Origin: Desulfofustis sp.
GTDB taxonomy: Bacteria; Desulfobacterota; Desulfobulbia; Desulfobulbales; Desulfocapsaceae
Assembly: GCA_029287755.1 (NCBI GenBank)
Contig: JARFQM010000107.1
Span: forward strand, 1 to 11,852
DNA: 11,852 nt
Reading direction: 5' to 3'
Shown here: one piece after another, positions 1-7,706 of the stretch
How positions within the stretch are numbered: position 1 is the first letter of the stretch
Layout of the letters: each line of letters starts with the position of its first letter
Notes under the pieces: generated by a model
Seen by the model: only the letters and a program-made list of their open reading frames with translations
Database searches by the model: none
Told to the model about the DNA's origin: nothing
Program-made: the position numbers and the translations under genes

Positions 1-872
1 ATATGATCCAGAGTCAGGTGGGTATATTTCTGGGTAGTGGATAAGCTGGCGTGTCCCAGCAATTCCTGCACCGAGCGCAGGTCTGCACCCATTTCCAGGA
101 GATGGGTGGCAAACGAATGCCGCAGGGCATGGGGAGTCACGGGAGTCTGAATGCCCGCTCTCTGGCCATAATTATCAACAAACCTTTCAACGCTTCTGGT
201 GGTCAACCGACCACCACGGTTATTCAAAAACAGGGCCTGGTCATCAACCTCTTTTCCAGCTGCCAAGCGGGCGCCCAGGACCGCCACGCGCTCGCCCCGC
301 TGATAGGCGGTAATAGCATCCACGGCAGGCCGCCCCACAGGGACCAGTCGCTCCTTGTTTCCTTTGCCCCTCACCCTAAGCATTTCACCTTTCAAATCAA
401 GATCGTCGAGGTCTGCAGCCACCAGTTCAGCAACACGTATTCCGGTCGAATAGAGCAATTCCAGAATGGCCCTGTCCCGGTGTTTGAATCGATCCGATTC
501 ATCTGGGGCCTCGAGAAGCGCAAAGACCTGATCGACAGTGAGAAAATTGGGTATGGATCTGCCGACTTTAGGACCGGGAATATTGTCGATTGGATTAGCG
601 GTGATGAGGGATTGACGCTGCAGAAATCTGAAAAAGGAGCGCAGGGACGACAATTTTCTCGCCACGGTGGAACCACTGTTGCGACCATGCAGTCCAATAA
701 TGAATTTTCTGATATCAGCTCGGCAAAGCGATTCGATTTGCAGCGCTTCATCAAGCTGGGCGCTGAACTCCTGGAGGTCTCGTCGATATCCGGTGAGGGT
801 ATGGGGAGAGTAGCCTTTTTCGTTTTCCAGCCAGCGGCAGAACAGAGAGATAGCATCTGCTAGCTTCATCAT
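1..872 (-). CDS. xerC: Tyrosine recombinase XerC (3' end cut by window edge)
   Basis: Site-specific recombinase of the XerC/XerD family, which acts at dif sites to resolve chromosome dimers at division. Reading the minus strand from 872 gives 290 uninterrupted codons up to the window edge. An N-terminal SAM-like DNA-binding domain (about 1-90) is followed by the catalytic domain with all expected residues: R146 in STGIR, K170 in RGKGNK, H248 and R251 in PHALRHSFATHLL, H274 in LLGHASL and nucleophile Y283 in KYTH. XerC is usually about 300 residues, so roughly ten are missing beyond the edge. Two ATG codons are adjacent (872 and 869); an AGGA lies 6 bases before the second and an AGGAAG 10 bases before the first, so either could be used. 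The gene is divergent from xseB. XerC versus XerD or a related Xer protein is not certain, but the tyrosine recombinase call is firm. Confidence 0.93.
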   Translation of the reverse strand, partial: MMKLADAISLFCRWLENEKGYSPHTLTGYRRDLQEFSAQLDEALQIESLCRADIRKFIIGLHGRNSGSTVARKLSSLRSFFRFLQRQSLITANPIDNIPGPKVGRSIPNFLTVDQVFALLEAPDESDRFKHRDRAILELLYSTGIRVAELVAADLDDLDLKGEMLRVRGKGNKERLVPVGRPAVDAITAYQRGERVAVLGARLAAGKEVDDQALFLNNRGGRLTTRSVERFVDNYGQRAGIQTPVTPHALRHSFATHLLEMGADLRSVQELLGHASLSTTQKYTHLTLDH

Positions 873-922
873 AAATCCTGATCTTCCTGGTTGTCTCGCA
901 ATGTAGAGGCTGGAATCAGATC

Positions 923-974
923 TTGCACTACTGTCAAATGGTGTACTATATTCAGCGACCAGTATAACCAGCAA
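923..974. promoter_or_regulatory. Possible divergent overlapping promoters for xerC and xseB
   Basis: The 156-base gap between xerC and xseB must hold starts for both directions. On the plus strand TTGCAC (923-928) and TATATT (947-952) are separated by 18 bases and would drive xseB-ispA. On the minus strand TTGCTG (974-969) and TATAGT (950-945) are also 18 bases apart and would drive xerC. The two -10 hexamers overlap at 947-950, so use of one would interfere with the other. These are matches by eye to sigma-70-type consensus only. Confidence 0.3.
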
Positions 975-1028
975 TGGTTGTTTTTCAATCCATGGAGATA
1001 ATTAAGGAAGCGTTGTCTAACCTGAATT

Positions 1029-1262
1029 ATGGCTAAGAAAACATTCGAATCTGCTCTCGCGCGGCTGGAACAGATTACCCAAGAGCTGGAGAGCGGTGAT
1101 CTGAGTCTGGAGGCCAGTCTAAAAAAATTCGACGAAGGCATTAAGCTGACGGAATATTGCAACGCCAGATTGAGCGAAGCGCGCACCAAGGTGGAAATCC
1201 TGCTTGAAAAAAACGGCCGCCTCAAGGCCGAACCCTTCGATCAGTCCGAGAATGGAGATTAA
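1029..1262 (+). CDS. xseB: Exodeoxyribonuclease VII small subunit XseB
   Basis: Small subunit of exonuclease VII, which with XseA degrades single-stranded DNA into oligonucleotides in the cytoplasm. The 77-residue product has the usual XseB length and pattern: [11 protein letters not shown] near residue 6, then [18 protein letters not shown] with the conserved hydrophobic and acidic positions forming the two-helix hairpin, then a long charged helix. An in-frame TGA sits at 1023-1025, immediately before the ATT codon that precedes this ATG, so no earlier start exists. The ribosome site is weak: the nearest purine run, AAGGAAG (1004-1010), is 18 bases upstream. Its end overlaps the chosen ispA start by 11 bases, indicating coupling. 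The large-subunit gene xseA is not in this window. Confidence 0.95.
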   Translation: MAKKTFESALARLEQITQELESGDLSLEASLKKFDEGIKLTEYCNARLSEARTKVEILLEKNGRLKAEPFDQSENGD

Positions 1263-2145
1263 ACAGTACCTGAGCGACAGAAAGCGGCTGCTGGAAGACA
1301 AGCTCGATTCGCTAATGCTCGCTGTGGAAGGACCGTTCAGCAGCCATATTGAGGCAATGCGCTACAGTCTCTTTGCCGGCGGAAAAAGGATTAGACCGAT
1401 TCTCTGCCTGGCATCAGCCGAGGCTGTCACCAGCGACCAGACGCTGCGTGACGAGGCGCTGATCATTGGCTGCGCACTTGAGTGCATCCACACCTATTCA
1501 TTGATCCATGACGATCTTCCGGCCATGGACGATGACCAACTCAGGCGGGGTAAGCCAACCAATCACATGCTCCACGGCGAAGCCGGTGCGATTCTCGCCG
1601 GAGATGGTCTGCTGACTTTTGCCTTCGAGCTGCTTGCCAGGCCGGCTGCGGCCATCAGTACCACCACTCAGGTGAAAATCATTCGACTGGTCGCCGAGGC
1701 TGCCGGCCCCTTGGGCATGGTCGGCGGACAGGCACTCGATATTGCCGGTGAAAACTCCAGCTATCCATTCGAACACCTGCAGACCATCCATCGCTCCAAA
1801 ACCGGAGCGTTGATTCGCTGCGCCGTGCAAGCCGGTGCGCTTGCGGGGGGCGCCCGCCATGAACAGATGGAGCAACTCACCAGCTACGGAGAAGCGATCG
1901 GCCTGGCCTTTCAGATTGTCGACGACCTGCTCGACGCAACCTCAACAACGGAAGTACTGGGTAAATCCGCAGGGTCCGATAAGATCAGGGGAAAAGCTAC
2001 CTATCCAGCATTTTTCGGTATTGAAAAGACAAGAAATCTGGCTCGAAACGCGGTCGAGCAGGCAACCCAGGCGCTCGCCGGCTTCGATGCGCCAGCTGCC
2101 CCGCTCGTGCAGCTTGCCGAGTACATCTATGCCAGAACCCACTGA
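1252..2145 (+). CDS. ispA: Farnesyl diphosphate synthase (polyprenyl synthetase)
   Basis: Condenses dimethylallyl and geranyl diphosphate with isopentenyl diphosphate to give farnesyl diphosphate, precursor of undecaprenyl phosphate and quinone side chains. The 297-residue product carries GGKRIRP (43-49), the first aspartate-rich motif DDLPAMD (87-93) followed by RRGKPT, a GQALDI segment (159-164), the second aspartate-rich motif DDLLD (224-228), and [12 protein letters not shown] near the end. The open frame extends upstream to an ATG at 1204, but that would lie deep inside xseB and add 16 residues unlike the family. The ATG at 1252 gives the usual MEIKQYL-type start and an 11-base overlap with xseB. 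The tyrosine five residues before the first motif is what I recall for bacterial farnesyl synthases; a geranylgeranyl product is not excluded. Placement beside xseB and dxs supports ispA. Confidence 0.95.
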   Translation: MEIKQYLSDRKRLLEDKLDSLMLAVEGPFSSHIEAMRYSLFAGGKRIRPILCLASAEAVTSDQTLRDEALIIGCALECIHTYSLIHDDLPAMDDDQLRRGKPTNHMLHGEAGAILAGDGLLTFAFELLARPAAAISTTTQVKIIRLVAEAAGPLGMVGGQALDIAGENSSYPFEHLQTIHRSKTGALIRCAVQAGALAGGARHEQMEQLTSYGEAIGLAFQIVDDLLDATSTTEVLGKSAGSDKIRGKATYPAFFGIEKTRNLARNAVEQATQALAGFDAPAAPLVQLAEYIYARTH

Positions 2146-2260
2146 GACAACTATCCGAGATCATTAATTTCCCGCACTTCCTGCACATTTTCATTTGCTG
2201 ATTTTTTTTACTGATTATTGTATAGCAGATTTGATCAACTATTTCGTGGACAATGATTAG

Positions 2261-4165
2261 ATGCTGTTACCTTCGACAACAACAAGCAGACAGGCGCATA
2301 TTCTCGAGAAAATTGACAGTCCCAGGGATATTCGCCTCCTGCACAAATCCGATCTGGATCTGCTGGCTGAGGAGATTCGTGATTTTCTGATAGGCTCGGT
2401 GGCCGGCACCGGCGGCCATCTGGGTCCCAGCCTTGGGGTTGTGGAGCTTACCCTGGCGCTGCATTACGTGTTCAACACCCCGGTCGATAAATTAATCTGG
2501 GATGTGGGCCACCAAAGCTATGCCCACAAACTGATTACCGGTCGCCGGGACAGATTCCACACCTTGCGCCAATACCAGGGGATCAGCGGTTTTCCCAAAG
2601 TGAGCGAGAGTGAGTACGATGCCTTCGAAACGGGGCATTCATCCACTTCGATTTCAGCGGCTCTGGGGATGGCCTTGGCCAAAGATCTCAGAGATGACCC
2701 TGCCAAGACCATTGCCGTGATTGGCGATGGTTCAATGACCGCCGGAATGGCCTTTGAGGCCCTCAACCAGGCCGGCGACATCAACAAGGATCTTATCGTC
2801 GTCCTCAATGACAACGAGATGTCCATATCGCCGAACGTCGGCGCTTTGAGCAGTTTTCTGAGTCGTAAACTGACCGGCCGGACGATGCGCCGTCTCAAGG
2901 ACCATCTGGTGGAGCGGCTGGGTCAGCTCTCCAATGTCGGCGAAAATATCCTCACCGTTCTGAAAAAAAGTGAAGACAGTTTCAAGAGTTTTTTCACTCC
3001 GGGAATGCTTTTCGAAGCCCTGAAATTTGATTACGTGGGCCCTCTCAACGGCCATAATCTTGAAGAACTCATCGAAACCTTTGAAACGGTAAGGGATACT
3101 CAGCAGGGCCCCGTCTTGATCCATGTCCTCACCACCAAAGGCAAAGGCTATGCACCGGCCGAGAAGGACCCCGGCCTGTTCCACGGGATTGGACCCTTCG
3201 AATCGGAAACCGGCAAATCAAAAGGAAGCGCTGGATCGGTATCCTACACCAAGGTGTTTGGTGACACGCTCACGGAAATCGCCAAAACCGACGATTCCAT
3301 AGTTGCCATTTCAGCCGCCATGGTGGCCGGAACCGGATTAAGCGACTTTGCGCACACCTACCCGGAGCGGTTCTTCGACGTCGGCATCGCCGAGCAGCAT
3401 GCGGTCACCTTCGCCGCTGGACTGGCCAGTGAAGGGTTGCATCCGGTGGTGGCGATCTACTCGACCTTTTTCCAACGGGCCTACGATCAGATCATTCATG
3501 ACGTCTGTATACCCAATCTGCCGGTAACCCTGGCAATTGACCGGGCTGGCGTCGTCGGCGCCGACGGACCGACGCACCACGGTGTATTCGATCTGAGCTT
3601 TCTGAGAATCATCCCCAATCTGATAATGATGGCTCCCAAAGACGAGGAGGAGCTCAGACACATGCTCTACACCTCCATCAATCATGGAGGGCCTTCTGCC
3701 TTGCGTTACCCAAGGGGCTGCGGAGAAAATGTCGAGCTCGGATCGGAGCTGGTGAACCTGCCCATAGGGCGGGGTGAATTGCTGCGCGATGGAGCAGATA
3801 TTCTTCTATTGCCCATCGGCAACCGGGTGCATCCAGCCCTGCGCGCGGCCCGGGGACTGGAAAAACTGGGAATCGATGCGGCGGTCATCAACCCCCGTTT
3901 TATCAAGCCTCTGGACATGGAACTGATCTGCGACCTGGCGGCATCTGCCGGCAGAGTCATCACCATTGAGGACAACGTCAGGCAGGGCGGGTTTGGCACC
4001 AGTGTGCTGGAATTATTCAGCCGCTGCGGACTTTCGGTGAAGACCAGCCTGCTCGCTCACCCGGACCGCTTTATCGAACAAGGTCCCCAGAAGACCCTGT
4101 GGCGCAACAGCTCGATCAATTCGGTGGCCATCACCGAGGCGGCGCTGCAGCTCATGAACCGCTGA
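2261..4165 (+). CDS. dxs: 1-deoxy-D-xylulose-5-phosphate synthase
   Basis: Thiamine-diphosphate enzyme that joins pyruvate and glyceraldehyde 3-phosphate to form 1-deoxy-D-xylulose 5-phosphate, the entry step of the MEP isoprenoid pathway. The 634-residue protein is full length for the family. Visible landmarks are GGHLGPSLG (51-59, with H53), WDVGHQSYAHK (80-90), the cofactor signature GDGSMTAG (155-162) ending in NDNEMSIS (183-190), the catalytic glutamate E378 in DVGIAEQH, and RAGVVGADGPTHHG (428-441). A C-terminal transketolase-like domain follows. The start agrees with Dxs proteins beginning shortly before the LLxxIxSPxDxR segment; only a weak TGGA lies upstream. The 115-base gap after ispA contains a run of eight T (about 2203-2210) but no convincing hairpin, so cotranscription with xseB-ispA is likely but a separate promoter cannot be ruled out. 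Confidence 0.97.
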   Translation: MLLPSTTTSRQAHILEKIDSPRDIRLLHKSDLDLLAEEIRDFLIGSVAGTGGHLGPSLGVVELTLALHYVFNTPVDKLIWDVGHQSYAHKLITGRRDRFHTLRQYQGISGFPKVSESEYDAFETGHSSTSISAALGMALAKDLRDDPAKTIAVIGDGSMTAGMAFEALNQAGDINKDLIVVLNDNEMSISPNVGALSSFLSRKLTGRTMRRLKDHLVERLGQLSNVGENILTVLKKSEDSFKSFFTPGMLFEALKFDYVGPLNGHNLEELIETFETVRDTQQGPVLIHVLTTKGKGYAPAEKDPGLFHGIGPFESETGKSKGSAGSVSYTKVFGDTLTEIAKTDDSIVAISAAMVAGTGLSDFAHTYPERFFDVGIAEQHAVTFAAGLASEGLHPVVAIYSTFFQRAYDQIIHDVCIPNLPVTLAIDRAGVVGADGPTHHGVFDLSFLRIIPNLIMMAPKDEEELRHMLYTSINHGGPSALRYPRGCGENVELGSELVNLPIGRGELLRDGADILLLPIGNRVHPALRAARGLEKLGIDAAVINPRFIKPLDMELICDLAASAGRVITIEDNVRQGGFGTSVLELFSRCGLSVKTSLLAHPDRFIEQGPQKTLWRNSSINSVAITEAALQLMNR

Positions 4166-4221
4166 GCAGCCCACTTCCTCCGCACTAATCCCACTCGTTG
4201 ATGATCACGCTGCGCTCTCAG

Positions 4222-5232
4222 CTATAGAGCGTAATACTTCTTGTACCACTCGACGAAGCGGCCGATGCCATACACCAGGCTGGTGTTGGGTCGATAGTCC
4301 AGATCAGTCACCAGATCGTCGACATCGGCATAGGTTGCCGGCACATCCCCGGGCTGCATGTCCACCATTATCTTTTCTGCCCTGATCCCCAGGCAGTCCT
4401 CCAGTACCTCGATGTAGCGCAGCAGTTTCTCCTTGTTGTTGTTGCCTATATTGTATACCCGGTAGGGGCAGTAAGAAGTGGCTGGGTCGGGAGTGTCTCC
4501 GGACCATTTCGAATCGCCCTCCGGGACTTTGAACACAACCCTGCACACGCCTTCAACTATATCGTCGATATAGGTGAAATCTCGTTCCATTCTGCCATGA
4601 TTAAAGACCTTTATCGGCTCGCCTGCGAGCATCGCTTTGGTGAACAGGAACAAGGCCATATCGGGTCTGCCCCAGGGCCCGTAAACGGTGAAAAATCTCA
4701 GTCCGGTGGTCGGCAGACCGTAGAGATGACTGTAAGTATGGGCCATTAATTCATTGGCCTTTTTCGAGGCTGCGTAAAGCGATACCGGATGATCGACGTT
4801 ATCATGAACGGAAAAGGGCATCTTGGTGTTGGCCCCATACACGGAACTGGAGGAGGCATAGACCAGATGCTTCACGCCGCTGTGGCGGCAGCCTTCCAGA
4901 ACGTTGACGAATCCCACCAGATTGGTATCCACGTAAGAATGGGGGTTGATGAGTGAATACCTCACTCCGGCCTGGGCTGCGAGGTTCACCACCGCATCGA
5001 ATGAATAGTTTCGAAACAGCGCCTCCATGTCTGCGCGGCTGCTCAGATCCATATTTTCATGGATAAAATTGTCGCCTGCCGCAAGGGCTGCCAAGCGATC
5101 GATCTTGAGCTGCGGATCGTAGTAGTCGTTAAGATTGTCCAGCCCGACGACCGTGATCCCCTGGGCGGTAAGACGCTGGCTCAGGTGCGCGCCGATGAAC
5201 CCGGCGGCACCGGTGACAAGAATAGTTTTCAT
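4222..5232 (-). CDS. NAD-dependent epimerase, probable UDP-glucuronate 4-epimerase
   Basis: Extended short-chain dehydrogenase/reductase, most likely interconverting UDP-glucuronate and UDP-galacturonate for surface polysaccharide or lipopolysaccharide. The 336-residue protein has the Rossmann NAD site TGAAGFIG (7-14), LDNLNDYYD (31-39), NLAAQAGVRYS (83-93), the ASSSSVYG strand (126-133) and the catalytic pair Y153 and K157 in YAASK. RFFTVYGPWGRPDMAL (179-194) and RMERDFTYIDDIVEG (214-228) are the stretches I associate with the UDP-glucuronate epimerase branch. The ATG has a good GGGAG site 5 bases upstream. It lies 83 bases downstream of the aldolase gene on the same strand and may be cotranscribed. 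No glycosyltransferase genes are nearby, so the polysaccharide it serves is unknown. UDP-glucose 4-epimerase or a decarboxylase is less likely. Confidence 0.9.
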   Translation of the reverse strand: MKTILVTGAAGFIGAHLSQRLTAQGITVVGLDNLNDYYDPQLKIDRLAALAAGDNFIHENMDLSSRADMEALFRNYSFDAVVNLAAQAGVRYSLINPHSYVDTNLVGFVNVLEGCRHSGVKHLVYASSSSVYGANTKMPFSVHDNVDHPVSLYAASKKANELMAHTYSHLYGLPTTGLRFFTVYGPWGRPDMALFLFTKAMLAGEPIKVFNHGRMERDFTYIDDIVEGVCRVVFKVPEGDSKWSGDTPDPATSYCPYRVYNIGNNNKEKLLRYIEVLEDCLGIRAEKIMVDMQPGDVPATYADVDDLVTDLDYRPNTSLVYGIGRFVEWYKKYYAL

Positions 5233-5315
5233 AGTCGCTCCCGGTATGGAATAAATAGACGTCCCCCAGATCTCAGCAGATCAGCGGAACAGCTCACTGC
5301 AATACGAGAGTGCAC

Positions 5316-6587
5316 TCAATCGTCGAAATCGCCTTCCGGTCCCTTGTCAACGTCCAGCGTCTGAGCCCGCGCCCTGATTTTCTCTCTGGTCCAAGCGGAC
5401 GGATCTTCGATGCGGGAGGCCTCGGCGCCGATATCATGCGAACCGGCCTGGATCAGCAGTTCCATGGCAAGCGGGGCGGTATCCGAGGCGTTGAAGACAT
5501 TGACCAGCATCTGATAAACGAACTCTTCCACCCTCTTGATCATCCGTTCACGAACTTCACGAGGTTGCCCCATCAGCCAATTATCGACCGGCAGGTTGAG
5601 GTTTTTGTAATTACCGCCGCTCCAGCCTTTCTCGCTGGCCAGCGATACCATCCTCTGCCAGGTTTCTTCGCTGACGCCCTCACCTTCGACCTTGTTGAAA
5701 TTACCTTCGCGGTCGGTGAGAGCGTTGCCATAGTCATTGACCTCAACTCCCCAGGAAACCATCTGCAGGGCAGTGGCCACATTGGCTTTGGTGGTATTGG
5801 TTCCGGAGGCGATCTGGCGGAGCTTGTCGGAACTGTTGCCTGAAGTGCCATGCTGGGCACCGGAAACCTTATAGGGAGCCAGATGTTCGTGGATTCGGCC
5901 GGTCAGTTCCACCTGTATCCCCTCTCCGCTTGCCTCTATGCCGTGGGCTGAACCGTTATTGAGGGCAATCCAGTCGGGAAAGATGTCATGCGCGTTAAGT
6001 CCGGCAATCAGGAACCCCGCATCATCGACGGTGGACAGCCCCTGGTTGCCTTTGATTTCTCCAACTTCGGTCTCCAGCCCGGCCCAGTCGGGAATATACT
6101 GGTTGAGTTCTATATTGGCCAGCAGATTGAGATCATCGGCCATATGCGAGGCATCGACGGCGATGGAGGTTATTCCGGCATCGAACAGCGTCGGTATCTC
6201 TATCTTGGCGGCCGCCACATCCGACTCCGACTTCAGTCCGTAGTGATCGGCATGAACAGCGACCGGAATGGTGATCCCCAGCGAGTTGCAGGCTGAATCC
6301 ACCAGTCTGGCGATATTCCAGAAATTGACAGGACAGTAATTTGATTCTGATTTGGCGATTTCCACTATCAGTGCCGCATTGGCACGCTGGGCAGCGAGCA
6401 AGGCACCCTGGATGACAAAATAATTCCTGCCGTTGGCCGCCATGGTCATGGCCTTCCCTTTCCTGGCAAGTGCCCTGTTGACCACTTTGCCGCTCACCAG
6501 CAGCGCTCTCGAGTTGGGAAACAATTTCCTCACCGTCGGCGGTCTGCCGACCTCCAGTGCCTTTGCAAACAGTGTCGCTGAGCCCAT
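5316..6587 (-). CDS. Class II (metal-dependent) fructose-bisphosphate aldolase
   Basis: Zinc-dependent aldolase that reversibly cleaves fructose 1,6-bisphosphate to dihydroxyacetone phosphate and glyceraldehyde 3-phosphate in glycolysis and gluconeogenesis. The 423-residue product has the class II residues: D114 and H115 in VHADHYG (catalytic aspartate and zinc histidine), the glutamate of GLETEVGEIKG (170-180), H215 in NNGSAHG and H246 in SGAQHGTSG, the last two as zinc and phosphate-loop positions. It is longer than the roughly 360-residue E. coli enzyme, with about 50 extra N-terminal residues before the barrel and an acidic tail. A strong GGAGG site lies 9 bases before the ATG, supporting this start. 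It heads a likely two-gene unit with the epimerase. Substrate specificity (fructose versus tagatose bisphosphate) is inferred; class II aldolase membership is firm. Confidence 0.9.
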   Translation of the reverse strand: MGSATLFAKALEVGRPPTVRKLFPNSRALLVSGKVVNRALARKGKAMTMAANGRNYFVIQGALLAAQRANAALIVEIAKSESNYCPVNFWNIARLVDSACNSLGITIPVAVHADHYGLKSESDVAAAKIEIPTLFDAGITSIAVDASHMADDLNLLANIELNQYIPDWAGLETEVGEIKGNQGLSTVDDAGFLIAGLNAHDIFPDWIALNNGSAHGIEASGEGIQVELTGRIHEHLAPYKVSGAQHGTSGNSSDKLRQIASGTNTTKANVATALQMVSWGVEVNDYGNALTDREGNFNKVEGEGVSEETWQRMVSLASEKGWSGGNYKNLNLPVDNWLMGQPREVRERMIKRVEEFVYQMLVNVFNASDTAPLAMELLIQAGSHDIGAEASRIEDPSAWTREKIRARAQTLDVDKGPEGDFDD

Positions 6588-6636
6588 TATTGTCTTCCTC
6601 CCTTATTTTCTATAAAGCGAACACCTACGCTGCTTT

Positions 6637-6670
6637 GCACCATTGTTCTGTGAGGGGCGCAGGATGGTGC
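6637..6670. repeat. Inverted repeat upstream of the aldolase gene
   Basis: GCACCAT at 6637-6643 and its exact reverse complement ATGGTGC at 6664-6670 flank a 20-base spacer, 50 to 83 bases before the aldolase ATG. The centre-to-centre distance of 27 bases could suit a regulator or a loose RNA hairpin. There is no T-run after either arm, so it does not look like a terminator. The rest of the 176-base gap between tatC and the aldolase gene shows only a possible TATAGA -10 element close to the start. Confidence 0.3.
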
Positions 6671-6763
6671 CGCAGATTGGTTGAAGTTACTGGATAAAGT
6701 TACGTGCAGACAGTTGCTCCTTTATAATGCAGATTGAGGAAAAATCCAGTTCCCGCCATTGAT

Positions 6764-7524
6764 TCAGACCTTCTCTACAAAGCCGGAAAACGGTTTTCTG
6801 CCGAACAGCCAGACAGCCAGCACACTGAGCTCATAGAGTACCAGCAGCGGTATGCCCATCATCATCTGATTGACAATGTCGGGAGTTGGCGTGAGCACTG
6901 CGGCAATGATAAAATTGACCAGAATGGCATATTTTCTGTGTCTGTTGAGAAAGGCAACCGAGACCAGGCCCGCCTTGGCCAGAAAGACCATCATGACCGG
7001 CCTCTCGAAAATGATGCCAAAGGCGATGAGAAGACGCAGTGCCAGTGAGAAATACTCGCTTACCGCCGGCAGGGAGGTGAGAAATTCATTATTGTACCCG
7101 ACCAGAAATTTGAAGGCCGGCGGAAAGACGATGAAATACCCAAAAGCTGTTCCGGACACGAAAAATACAGTGGAGATCACGGTAAATGGGACGATAACAC
7201 GCCGTTCATGGCGGTAGAGCCCCGGAGCGATGAACCGCCAGATCTGATAGAAGATCATCGGGCTCGCAAGTATGATGCCGCAAACTAGAGCGAGTTTTAG
7301 ATAAAAAAAAACCCTTCTTGATAAGAGGTAAAGATGAGGCTGGTGCCTTCCGGCAATACTTCGGTGAGCGGTTTGAAAAACCAGGTTCCAATCGGCCTGA
7401 TAACCAGGTAAGAGAAACAGAAGCCAATGAATATCGCCGCGAAAGAATAGATCAGACAACTCCGCAATTCACGGAGATGCTCGGTAAGAGGTTGATCTTC
7501 AAAATTTTCTGGCGCGTCGTTCAT
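6764..7524 (-). CDS. tatC: TatC, twin-arginine translocase subunit, with a one-base frame break
   Basis: TatC is the multi-spanning receptor of the Tat system, which exports folded proteins with twin-arginine signals. Two frames together cover one complete protein: 7524-7297 encodes the N-terminal 75 codons and ends in TAA, and 7303-6764 continues in the -1 frame. Rejoining at the run of nine T gives 253 residues, a normal TatC length, with no residue missing. Key positions are present on both sides: E19 in EHLRELR, E107 in YRHERR, E174 in FERPV and D216 in TPTPD, with six hydrophobic spans. AAGGA lies 10 bases before the ATG. No second lesion is seen. It may be a sequencing error, a recent pseudogene, or a gene expressed by slippage. 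A tatA/tatB gene is not recognisable in the window. Confidence 0.88.
7303..7311 (-). other. T9 homopolymer frame break in tatC (possible slippage site)
   Basis: On the coding strand GGG is followed by nine T, then ATC and TAA, so the upstream frame stops two codons after the run. One additional T (ten in all), or a -1 ribosomal slip on the same run, yields Phe-Phe-Phe-Tyr-Leu-Lys and restores the TatC frame exactly. Runs of nine or more A or T are known sites of transcriptional slippage, and U-rich runs are also slippery for ribosomes. No clear stimulatory hairpin is seen downstream. Confidence 0.6.
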
Positions 7525-7649
7525 CTGGTCCGCATCCTTGGCTGCACCTGGGGGGCCGAATTGGCAAAGCCCTGCTTACCATCTGCCACGTCTTTTTGCA
7601 ATACATACGATGTCCCGACCACCCGGTCCCTATCTTTTCGGAGTTCCAC
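7521..7649 (-). CDS. Possible small ORF (42 codons) coupled to tatC
   Basis: A GTG at 7649 follows GGAG by 5 bases, the best ribosome site in this gap, and opens 42 codons ending in a TGA that overlaps the tatC ATG as ATGA. That overlap is typical of translational coupling. The product is hydrophilic and charged (begins VELRKDRDRVV, contains QKDVADGKQGF) with no membrane segment, so it is not a whole TatA or TatB; I recognise no family. A run of six C near its end is of note: one more C would fuse it in frame to tatC. A chance ORF is quite possible at this length. The rest of the 7525-7793 gap holds the pilR promoter and no other gene I can support. Confidence 0.25.
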   Translation of the reverse strand: MELRKDRDRVVGTSYVLQKDVADGKQGFANSAPQVQPRMRTR

Positions 7650-7706
7650 CCCTTCTCCGCTGCTTCGTCAAGCATCGAGTAAATATTTCAAAAGTATTTA
7701 AGATAA

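Noticed and set aside
392..856. 154-codon minus-strand frame starting near xerC
   Set aside because: It is an alternative frame within xerC; its product is low-complexity and lacks the recombinase motifs, which are in the neighbouring frame.
51..863. 270-codon open frame on the plus strand
   Set aside because: It lies antisense to xerC, whose minus-strand frame has all five catalytic residues of a tyrosine recombinase; the plus-strand product resembles no family I know.
1204..1251. Upstream ATG giving a 16-residue longer IspA
   Set aside because: The extra residues overlap xseB coding sequence and do not match the family; the ATG at 1252 gives the normal N-terminus.
2203..2210. Run of eight T between ispA and dxs as a terminator
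   Set aside because: No stable hairpin precedes it; only a 3-base stem can be drawn.
4211..4233. CGCTCT-loop-AGAGCG hairpin between dxs and the epimerase gene as a bidirectional terminator
   Set aside because: The stem is only six firm pairs, there is no T-run on either side, and the loop contains the epimerase stop codon.
5269..5282. GATCT-CAGC-AGATC small palindrome between the aldolase and epimerase genes
   Set aside because: A 5-base stem without a T-run is too weak to call a terminator or operator.
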